This document shows, piece after piece, positions 7,455 through 15,200 of a stretch of DNA of 64,000 bases (the stretch's first letter is position 1; each line of letters begins with the position of its first letter). Made by a program: the position numbers and the translations under genes. The stretch is from Melittangium boletus DSM 14713 (GTDB taxonomy: Bacteria > Myxococcota > Myxococcia > Myxococcales > Myxococcaceae), in assembly GCF_002305855.1 (NCBI RefSeq), contig NZ_CP022163.1, positions 7,569,765 through 7,633,764 on the forward strand, written 5' to 3'. Below the pieces are notes generated by a model. It did no database searches and was not told the DNA's origin. It was given only the letters and a program-made list of their open reading frames with translations.

Positions 7455-7893
7455 GGATCCTTCCTACTTCGCTCCGAGGCCCCAGGCACCTTCATCCCAA
7501 CGTTTCAACATACTGCCTGTCTGGAGGCCATGCGGCACTGCCTGTGTTGCTCCTGTGTGCCCGGGTTCGCGCCGCACCTTATCGCCGCCCCCCGTCACGC
7601 GCGCTGCCTCCTACCCTCCAAGGGCCCGAAGCGCCAGGTAGGGAAATCCAACCTCCCCACGCGGTAGGTTGGGTGCTGCACCTCAGCGACCCACCATCGT
7701 ACTGTCGATAGAGCCCACTGCGCCCGGGGAAACATGAAACGACCTGTAATATCGGGCGTTTAATCGAGAGCGGTGCATCGCAGCCCTTCTGTGCCGCCCG
7801 GTCCAAAACATGACCTGATGCGTCCGGCACCATGCCCGCCATGGGTGCAAGATGTTCGCACAAACGTATCCAGCACGTTTGACTTGGAGGTAA
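7455..7893. other. 439-bp gene-free stretch at the edge of a lower-GC islet
   Basis: I find no convincing gene on either strand. The only structure noted is a 7-bp inverted repeat CCAACCT/AGGTTGG (7648-7654 and 7666-7672) with an 11-base loop and no T-run. Base composition changes within this stretch: the first part is typical GC-rich DNA, while from about 7680 onward the sequence becomes clearly more AT-rich, as in the two genes that follow. Confidence 0.5.
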
Positions 7894-8523
7894 GTGGTCA
7901 AGCATAGTTCACGCGTAATGCATGTGTTTCTCCTGGCAAAAGAGGTCGTCACTGATACTTTAATTGCATTCAAATCCAACCATTGCATTGCTCCCGTTGC
8001 CGTGTGGCTGCGACTCAGAAGTGCCGTTATTACGCCTCAACGGCTTGCTTACCTGGCCGCATTGCTACCGCTGGTGCTCCTGTCTTCGAGTTGCGCGTCG
8101 TCAGCCCTCGTGACGGGACGAATTCAACCAGCACATTTCCAATTCACCACGACCGTGCCGCAGACAGAGCCCGGTGCGGACGGATGGCGCGTGGCATGTG
8201 TTCACGCACAAATCAACAACGGCGAAACAGGAGATGCATACATCTGCCAGGTCGGAGTCGAGATGCCAATAGAGACCAACGCCGGCCCTATATCTACCGC
8301 CCTTGCCCAACGGATCTCGGCGGACTGCGCCAATGATGCCGCATACGCGGTGCTCTCGACGCTCACTGAACCTCCCACGCCGCCGCTCATTAAACTGTGC
8401 ATTGCAGTCAGAAGCGCATACGAAGTGAGGCTCAATGCCGCTATCCGTGGCTCGCGAATCAGAGCGACCTGCGATCCCAGAGCAAAGCCTGTTGTTTTTG
8501 GTATTCCCTTGCCTAAACGCTGA
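7894..8523 (+). CDS. Putative lipoprotein of unknown function, low-GC islet
   Basis: Up to 209 aa; no family recognised. A hydrophobic stretch followed by cysteine (YLAALLPLVLLSSSC) looks like a lipoprotein signal. With the GTG 7894 start that signal would begin unusually deep (about residue 50). GTG 8002 would give a normal 29-residue signal and may be the true start; GGAGG at 7886-7890 is too close to 7894 to decide. The mature part has five cysteines (ACVHAQ, YICQVG, DCANDA, LCIAVR, TCDPRA) and would be exported. Codon use is markedly more AT-rich than in neighbouring genes. The next gene starts 17 bp downstream on the same strand, suggesting a pair. Confidence 0.55.
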   Translation: MVKHSSRVMHVFLLAKEVVTDTLIAFKSNHCIAPVAVWLRLRSAVITPQRLAYLAALLPLVLLSSSCASSALVTGRIQPAHFQFTTTVPQTEPGADGWRVACVHAQINNGETGDAYICQVGVEMPIETNAGPISTALAQRISADCANDAAYAVLSTLTEPPTPPLIKLCIAVRSAYEVRLNAAIRGSRIRATCDPRAKPVVFGIPLPKR

Positions 8524-8540
8524 CTGCTTGGTTTTCCCTT

Positions 8541-9119
8541 ATGCCCCTCTCCCCATCAACTGAAGATCTCATCAGGATCGTTCAGGGTTACTATAGTTCA
8601 AATGACGGATTTCTTTTCGCATTGGAGCCGAGCCCAGAAGAAAGCCGACGTCAGGCGTTGTGGTTGAAGTGGACTGAGAACATGGAGCCCTGGAAAGCGT
8701 TTAGGGCCAAGCTAAAAAGCGAACTTCCAAATTATGAGACCGGGGCAACGTATTCAACCGCGGATGGGGGGCCCCGCTGTATGATTTATCCGCCGAAGGA
8801 GTCGAGAACACCTTCCTCTAATTGGATTGTGGTGGGGTGTGTGAGTTTGCTGGCGCCTGTTTATTTCGTGTATGGAGTGGAGTGCGAATATTTCGAAGGT
8901 CATTTTCGAAATGACAAAGCCAGCTTCGAGCCGCCGCCTCCCAACATGGTCTTGCCGACCCAGATCGTCGCCAGAACGATTGAATCATCGTTTGGGCTTG
9001 CTGCCGTTCCTCGTGAAATCGTGGAGATGCCTGTGCCTCTCTTCGCTGGACTACTAGAGCCTCCAACGACCACTCTCTTCCATGCACTATTCACCAGCGC
9101 GCCAAGTAGCGTCCCATAG
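8541..9119 (+). CDS. Unknown protein paired with the islet lipoprotein
   Basis: 192 aa; no family recognised. No signal peptide; one moderately hydrophobic stretch (NWIVVGCVSLLAPVYFVYGV, near residue 100) could be a buried strand or a weak membrane segment. The N-terminal third is helical (TEDLIRIVQGYYSSNDG, ESRRQALWLKWTENMEPW). Composition is atypical for this genome: 27 of the 60 bases in 8581-8640 are G or C. It follows the lipoprotein gene by 17 bp, so the two probably form a two-gene unit. A secreted effector with a cytosolic partner is conceivable, but nothing in the sequence proves it. Confidence 0.6.
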   Translation: MPLSPSTEDLIRIVQGYYSSNDGFLFALEPSPEESRRQALWLKWTENMEPWKAFRAKLKSELPNYETGATYSTADGGPRCMIYPPKESRTPSSNWIVVGCVSLLAPVYFVYGVECEYFEGHFRNDKASFEPPPPNMVLPTQIVARTIESSFGLAAVPREIVEMPVPLFAGLLEPPTTTLFHALFTSAPSSVP

Positions 9120-9235
9120 GTGCTTCGTTGCTCATGGGTGGGTAGCACCCTTCTGAGGGAGAGGCCTCTCCGGAGGCAGAGTCGGGGAATGTGACGTTCC
9201 ACGCTAGGGGCACATGAGGGGACGGGGACGAAGAA

Positions 9236-9270
9236 AAAGCCCAGCAACCCCGGAAGGATTGCTGGGCTTT
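9236..9270 (-). terminator. Rho-independent terminator behind the tRNA 3' stub
   Basis: On the minus strand AAAGCCCAGCAA (9270-9259) pairs perfectly with TTGCTGGGCTTT (9247-9236) across an 11-base loop and runs into a T-rich tail. The strong stem and tail make this a convincing terminator. It lies directly downstream of a tRNA 3' fragment, as expected for a tRNA transcription unit. Confidence 0.85.
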
Positions 9271-9273
9271 CTT

Positions 9274-9304
9274 TGGCGAGGAGTACGGGACTTGAACCCG
9301 TGGC
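9274..9304 (-). tRNA. Isolated 3' half of a tRNA gene (T-arm, acceptor strand, encoded CCA)
   Basis: On the minus strand, directly after the stop of the 5'-nucleotidase-like gene, the sequence reads GCC, then a perfect T-stem/loop/T-stem (ACGGG 9301-9297, TTCAAGT 9296-9290, CCCGT 9289-9285), the 7-base acceptor strand ACTCCTC (9284-9278), discriminator G (9277) and CCA (9276-9274). Nothing matching the 5' half (which should start GAGGAGT) lies upstream; that space is coding sequence. The gene is therefore a remnant, of the kind left where an element has integrated at a tRNA 3' end, or a deletion scar. The isoacceptor cannot be told without the anticodon. Confidence 0.8.
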
Positions 9305-10900
9305 CTACTTGACGACCTTGTCCAGCGGCTTGGCCTCGGTGGTGGCCTGGGCCTTGGTCCAGTCGATGACCGGCGTCTGCCAGGACATGCCCGTCTCGCC
9401 CGGCTCGGAGTCCAGCTTCTCGAACTCGAAGCCGTCACCGCCGAAGTACAGGTACTCCACCGTGGCGACCTTGTAGACCTTCTTCGGATCCAACGGCTTG
9501 CCCTTGGCGTCCTTGAACTTGCCCTTGCCCGCGGCGGTGACGCCCGCGTACACGGCCTCGGGGTTGGCCAGCTGCGCCGCCAGGTCCGCGCCCTTGAGCT
9601 GCACCACCATCAGCGAGTTCTCGAACGGCAGCACCGAGTACACGCTGCCCTTGGTCACCTTGCCCGCCGGCAGTCCCTCGCGGAAGCCCTTGCGGTTGAG
9701 CACCACCGCGTCCGTGCCCAGCTGCTGCTGGATGGCGCCCGCCACCCAGTCGGACAGCTGCTTGGAGCCCTGCGGCAGGCCCTTCTTCGTGAAGCCGATC
9801 TCCTCGCCCAGCACCTTGTCCAGGCGCTCCTTGAACTCGGTGAGCTGCTGGGTGATGTCCGCGTTGGCCGCCGCGGCGACCTCGCCTCCCGTCACGTCCA
9901 CGATCGACACGTCCTCGGCCTTCACCCGCTCGCCGCTGGGCTTGGAGGAATCGAAGGTGTAGGGCGCGCGCAGGTACTTGCCGAAGCCCTTGCCCAGCGA
10001 CACGTAGGTGGTGGCGCCTTCCTTGGTCGGCTCCATCGGCTGCGAGCAGCGGCCTCCGGCCACCAGCGACACCTTCCACTCCGGATGCTGGGACACGAGC
10101 GGTTGCAGCGCGCTCGGGCACTCATCCGCCAGCACCACCACGGTGTCCGCTCCGGCCTTCTGGGCCGCGGTCACCGCTTCGCTCAGCGCCTGCTCGTTGG
10201 GGAGGATCTCCAGCCCCTCCGCGCGGCCGGCCATGGCCGTGAACACCGTCTTCGGCGGCGTCAGGCCCACCACGCCCACCCTCAGGCCCTGGCGCTCGAA
10301 CACCTTGAAGCCCGGCAACTCCCAGCCCTTCGCCAGCGCCGCGTCCTTGACCTTGAGGTTGGCCGCGATGAAGGGGAAGCCGCCCAACTGCTGGTTCTTC
10401 TGGAACTGCTCCCGCCCGAAGTCCAGCTCGTGGTTGCCCAGGGCGGAGGCCGCGAAGCCCATGCGCCCCATCACCGTGGCGGTGGACTCGCCGTAGAGGA
10501 ACGAGGAGATGGCCGGGCCATTCCACGCATCCCCGATGGTGAGCGCCAGGGTGGTGGCGTCCGGACACGGTGCCTTGCCGTCCTTCACCGGGCCGGGACA
10601 GTGCTTCTCCTTGGCCTCCCACCAGCCGAGCAGCTCCGCGGCGCCCGTCGTCTGCTTGTCACCCTCGGTGAGGGTGGGCAGCAACTGGCCGTTGGCGCTG
10701 CCGGTGATGAGCAGCGTCACCGTCTTGGGTGTGGCCGGCGGCGTCGTGGGTTGGGCGGGCACCTGGGGGGCGTTCTGCGGAGGGGGACTCTTCTCGCAGC
10801 CGGTGAGCGCGCCCATGAGGGACAGGGCGAGGACACCGGAAGCGCGGCGCCACGGGTTGGTTCCGAGCGACACCGGCTTGGACTCAGACTCAGGAGGCAT
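9305..10900 (-). CDS. 5'-nucleotidase-family lipoprotein with most metal ligands missing
   Basis: 531 aa. A lipoprotein signal (VLALSLMGALTGC, C35) and a Pro-rich linker precede a UshA-like metallophosphoesterase domain (about 60-320) and a 5'-nucleotidase C-terminal substrate domain (about 350-520). GNHELDFG (from 155) and the Asp of LTIGDAW (D124) are kept. The first motif (normally NDxHG) reads ITGSANGQL, and the later His-containing motifs (xxxH and GHTH) read VLADECPS and VAGGRCSQ. Most metal-binding residues are thus absent and catalysis by the standard mechanism is doubtful. The start is ATG 10900. The stop is followed immediately by a tRNA 3' fragment and a terminator. It would be anchored in the envelope. 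Confidence 0.85.
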   Translation of the reverse strand: MPPESESKPVSLGTNPWRRASGVLALSLMGALTGCEKSPPPQNAPQVPAQPTTPPATPKTVTLLITGSANGQLLPTLTEGDKQTTGAAELLGWWEAKEKHCPGPVKDGKAPCPDATTLALTIGDAWNGPAISSFLYGESTATVMGRMGFAASALGNHELDFGREQFQKNQQLGGFPFIAANLKVKDAALAKGWELPGFKVFERQGLRVGVVGLTPPKTVFTAMAGRAEGLEILPNEQALSEAVTAAQKAGADTVVVLADECPSALQPLVSQHPEWKVSLVAGGRCSQPMEPTKEGATTYVSLGKGFGKYLRAPYTFDSSKPSGERVKAEDVSIVDVTGGEVAAAANADITQQLTEFKERLDKVLGEEIGFTKKGLPQGSKQLSDWVAGAIQQQLGTDAVVLNRKGFREGLPAGKVTKGSVYSVLPFENSLMVVQLKGADLAAQLANPEAVYAGVTAAGKGKFKDAKGKPLDPKKVYKVATVEYLYFGGDGFEFEKLDSEPGETGMSWQTPVIDWTKAQATTEAKPLDKVVK

Positions 10901-10984
10901 GAGAAGGCTCCGAATGTGTTGGCGATACGTCCGCGCGAATACCACACCTCCCCGTGGGGTGCTCCAGAATGCTAGCCTGGGGCC

Positions 10985-12220
10985 GTGCGCAGCCACTCCC
11001 CGGATGTCCGTCCCCGCGAGCAGGAGGGACGGGACCATGAGACCGCGTCCGCCTCCTCCGACGATTCCCCCCTCTGGCGTGTGTGGGGCGACGTGCGACG
11101 CGGTGCCGAGCACCTGCCCTGGCGGACCGTTGCGCCTCCCACGAGCCGGTGGGCCCGCTTCATCCAGGGGTTCATCCTGCCTTTCCAACTCCTCCGGGTT
11201 CTCCTGGAGGAGCCGACGTCCCGACGCGCCTACCTGCGGGTGTGCTGCACCCAGGCGGTCGTCATCCTCGCGCTCTTCGTGACGTTCTCGGACTTCGGCA
11301 AGACGGTCGTCCGGTTGACGGGCGCCTCGGAGCGGATGGAGGCGCTGGTCGACGAGGCCCAGGCCGATGTGGAGCGCGAGGCCATCGAGGAGCTCTCGGA
11401 GCAACTGGTGGCGCTCGTCCAGAGAAAGGACGCGGATCCCAACGAGGTGAAGGAACTTCGGAAGGAACTCGAGAAGCTGACGAGTGCGCGGAAGAAGCCC
11501 CAGCGCGAGGGCGAGTCTCCCCAAACCCGGTTCGCCTGGACGCTCGTGGATTGGGCGGGGCTCCTGAGTTCGCTCTATGTCTGTCAGTGGATCGTCATCG
11601 CCCTGTCTCGCGACCACCACACGCACCTGTCCCGGGAGGCGAGTCTGCTCACGGGGCTGCCTCCGGAGGACGAAGCGTTCACGCCTCGTGTCCGGCTCAA
11701 CGTGAGCTGGATGATCAAGAAGGCCAGGCAGCGCTGGCGGGCCCTGCTGCTCTTCGCCATGGGCATGCCCGTGCTCTGGGGGATGAAGCTGTTCCTTCCC
11801 TCGGAGGCGAAGTGGCTCTTCCCGGTGATGGTGTCCCTGTGGGGCGCCTGGTGGTTCGTGGTCTTCACCGCGGGCAAGAGCGCCCGGGCCTGGGACGATC
11901 CCACCGCCCGGCCGCCCTGGTTCCTGCGCGGCTGGACGGGGCTGTTCTCGCGCATTCCTCCCTTCCGGGCCTACGGGGAGTGGTGGACGCGCAGGACCGA
12001 GTCGGTGTTCTCCCCGGCCACCCAGGTGGAGCGCGATCCGTGGGGATTGAGCGGGCTCGCGGTGGCGCGCGCCCTGTCGGCGCTCCCGCTGGTGAAATGC
12101 TTCGTGCGCCCCGTCATCCCCGTGGCCGCCGGACACCTGCTGCGGGCGGAACGGGGCGGGGACCCTGTGTCCGACGCCGCCGTCCCGCCCGAGCCGGTCA
12201 CGGAGCGAAGCGCAGGGTGA
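10985..12220 (+). CDS. Membrane protein of unknown function with coiled-coil insert
   Basis: 411 aa; no family recognised. Four hydrophobic segments are visible: around LRVCCTQAVVILALFVTF, WAGLLSSLYVCQWIVIAL, RWRALLLFAMGMPVLWGM and WLFPVMVSLWGAWWFVVF. Between the first two lies a strongly charged helical stretch (ASERMEALVDEAQADVERE through ELRKELEKLTSARKK) likely to form a coiled coil. The start GTG 10985 lies 84 bp from the divergent 5'-nucleotidase-like gene. Its last 23 bp overlap the end of the convergent Calx-beta-like gene. The function is unknown. Confidence 0.75.
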   Translation: MRSHSPDVRPREQEGRDHETASASSDDSPLWRVWGDVRRGAEHLPWRTVAPPTSRWARFIQGFILPFQLLRVLLEEPTSRRAYLRVCCTQAVVILALFVTFSDFGKTVVRLTGASERMEALVDEAQADVEREAIEELSEQLVALVQRKDADPNEVKELRKELEKLTSARKKPQREGESPQTRFAWTLVDWAGLLSSLYVCQWIVIALSRDHHTHLSREASLLTGLPPEDEAFTPRVRLNVSWMIKKARQRWRALLLFAMGMPVLWGMKLFLPSEAKWLFPVMVSLWGAWWFVVFTAGKSARAWDDPTARPPWFLRGWTGLFSRIPPFRAYGEWWTRRTESVFSPATQVERDPWGLSGLAVARALSALPLVKCFVRPVIPVAAGHLLRAERGGDPVSDAAVPPEPVTERSAG

Positions 12221-15200
12221 CGTCGTCGATGAACCACCCGGCGTAGTTGTTGTACTGGCCGTCGACGGTCATGAACGTGAAGCTCACCTGGACGGTGCCC
12301 CAGGCGGGGTCGAGGTCGAGGGTGTGGAGGTGCCACGCGCCCATCGCGGCGCACGCTCCCGCCGGGGACGCGAGGGCGGACAACTGGGCTTCCACGGCGA
12401 GCACGGTGCCCGCGTTGCTCCGCCGGTGGATGCGCACGAAGCGCTGGTCATAGCTCGTGCCCGTCTCCTCCGTCTGGTGGTTGCACCAGAAGGTGAGCTG
12501 CGGCCGCGCTCCCGAGCCCATGTGGACGAAGGGACTGGTGGCGGTGCCGGAGTGATCGGCGCCGTCGTCGTAGTTGACGCCATTGTTGTAGTTCAGGCTC
12601 CGTGCCCCCGCGTGCACGGCACCGCCCGGGACGGAGGTGGGGGTGTTGTCCGCGTTCCAGCCCACCGTGGCGCTGGTGCCCGTGACGCTCCAGCCCTCGA
12701 GTCCGGAGTCGAACGTCCAGGTCCTGGAGGTCGCGGCGCCTGGCGTGTCGAGGTTCACGAGCGTCAGCGGAGGCGGAATCAGGGTGTCATAGGTGGGGTC
12801 CGCGCTCGTCGTCTCCGAGAAGACGATGGCGTACGGCTGGTCGCCATCCACGAGCAGGTCGCTCACGCCCGTCACGGTGAAGGTCCTCGGCACGTTCCAG
12901 TCGCCCGGAGTGAAGGTCACGCTCGTCTTGTCCAGCGTGCCCTCGGAGAGATCGTTCGACTGGAAGTGCAGGGTGACGGAGGCGGTGGGGGCGGACAGCA
13001 GCACGGCGGAGAAGGTGACTCCGCCTCCAGCCTCGGTGGTGGTGCCCGACTTCGGGGTGAGGGAGATGCCTCCCGAGTCCCCGTCGTCCTGGTTGAGGAG
13101 GGCCACGCTCGCCGGGACGAGCGCCGCGTAGGTGGCGTCGTCGCTGATCGGGGGCTCGAAGGCGACCGCATAGGGCTGATCGCCGTCGGCGATGGAGTCG
13201 TTCACGCCCGTGACGGTCACCGTCCGGGGGACGTTCCAGGTCGAGGGGGTGAACGTGAGGCTCCGGGGCTCCACCGTGCCCTCGGAGAGGTCCGTGGAGT
13301 CGAAGACGTAGGTGACGGACGCGAAGGGACGTGACGTGAGCACCACGGTGAAGGTGGCCGAGCCTCCCGCTTCCGAGGTGGGACCGCTCGCGGCGCTCAC
13401 GACGACGCCCGCCGTATCGTCATCTCCGTTCACGAGCGGCACGTTCGCGGGGGTGCGTCCCGCGTAGGTGGGATCCGCGCTCGTGCTGGCCGAGAAGACG
13501 ATGGCGTAGGGCTGGTCTCCATCCGCGAGCTCGTCGTCCAGGCCCGTCACCTCGACACGCTGGGGCGCCTTCCAGTTGACGGGGGTGAAGACGAGCGAGC
13601 CCGTGGAGAGGACGCCCTCCGAGGGGTTCGTGCTGGAGAGCGGAAGCGTCACGTCCGCGAGGGGTTGCGAGGACAGGACGACGGTGAAGGACGCCGTGCC
13701 TCCGGCCTCGGTGGTGGCGCCACTCACCGCGCTGACGAGGATTCCCGCCGAGTCGTTGTCCAGGTTGACGAAGCCGACGTTCGCGGGCTTCGCGGCGACA
13801 TAGGCGGCGTCCGTGCTCTGCACCTCCGTGAACAGGACGGTGACGGGCTGATCGCCGTCCGCCACGTCGTCATCGATTCCCGTGACCCTCACGACCTGGG
13901 GCGCCTTCCAGTTGGTGGACGTGAAGGTCAGGCGCGACGCGCTCAGCGTGGCCTCGGTGGTGTCACTCGACGCGAGGAGGAGGACGACGGGGGCGTACGG
14001 TTCGGACGTCAGGGAGAGGGTGAGGGTGGCCTGCCCCCCGGACTCGGTCGTGGACCCGGAGGCCACCACGACGAAGCCGGCGGTGTCGTCATCCACGTTG
14101 GTGAGGCTCAACGCGGCGGGCGTGATCGCGGCGTAGGTGGGGTCGGCGCTCGTCGTGGTGCCGAAGGTGATGGCATAGGGCTGGTTGCCGTCCTCCAGGT
14201 CGTCGTTCACGCCGGTGACGAGCACCGTCTGTGGCGCCTTCCAGTTGGTGGGTGTGAAGGTCAGGCTCGTGCGCGAGAGGGTTCCCTCCGTCGAATCGCT
14301 GGATTGGAACCGGACGGTGACGGACGCGCGAGGCTCCGAGGAGAGCACCACGGAGAAGGAGACCTGTCCTCCCGCCTCGCTCGTGGGGCCCGTGGGAGCG
14401 CTGACGAGAATGCCCGCGGAGTCATCGTCGAGGTTGCTCATGGCCACCGCGGCGGGCGTGAGGGTGGCATATGCCGGGTCGGCGCTGGTGGTGGCGCCGA
14501 AGATGATGGTGTAGGGCTGGTCGCCGTCCGCCACCTCGTCGTTCACGCCCGAGACGAGCACGGCCTGGGGCGCGTTCCAGTTGACAGGGGTGAATGTGAG
14601 GCTGGTGATGGCGAGCGTGCCCTCGGTCACGTCGCTGGAGTGGAAGGGCAGCGTGACCGGACTCGAGGGCGCCGCGGTGAGCACCACGGAGAAGGAGGCC
14701 TGGCCCCCCGCCTCGCTCGTGGGGCCCGTGGGAGCGCCGACGAGAATGCCCGCGGAGTCATCGTCGAGGTTGCTCATGGCCACCGCGGCGGGCGTGAGGG
14801 CGGCGTACGCCGGATCGTCGCTGGTGGTGGCGCCGAAGGTGATGGCGTAGGGCTGGTCGCCGTCCACGAGCTCGTCGTCGACACCGGTGACGCGCACCGT
14901 CTGGGGCGCCTTCCAGTTGACCGGGGTGAACGTGAGGCGCGTGACGGCGAGGGTGCCTTCGGTCTCGTCGCTGGACTGGAAGGGGAGCGTGACCGGGCTC
15001 AGGGGCTTGGAGGCGAGCGCGACCGTGAAGGAGGCCTGTCCCCCCGCCTCGCTGGTGGGGCCGCTGGCGGCGCTGACCCGGATGCCCACGGAGTCATCGT
15101 CGAGGTTGGCCAGTGGCACGGAGGGGAGCTTGAGCGCGGCGTAGGCGAGGTCTCCACTCGTCGTGGAGAACACGAGGGAGTAGGGCTGGTCGCCATCCGC

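Noticed and set aside
7648..7672. Short inverted repeat CCAACCT/AGGTTGG as a transposon end or terminator
   Set aside because: Only 7 bp, no T-run, no matching copy at a second site and no transposase nearby.
7579..7905. A possible 108-codon gene on the minus strand in the gene-free stretch
   Set aside because: It has no Shine-Dalgarno, no domain character and crosses the composition break; the translation looks random.
9274..9350. A complete tRNA gene on the minus strand
   Set aside because: The expected 5' acceptor strand GAGGAGT, D-arm and anticodon arm are absent; the upstream bases are the coding end of the 5'-nucleotidase-like gene.
10901..12136. An N-terminal extension of the 5'-nucleotidase-like protein by about 400 residues
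   Set aside because: The extension is antisense to the membrane-protein gene and lacks domain character; ATG 10900 has a lipoprotein signal directly after it.
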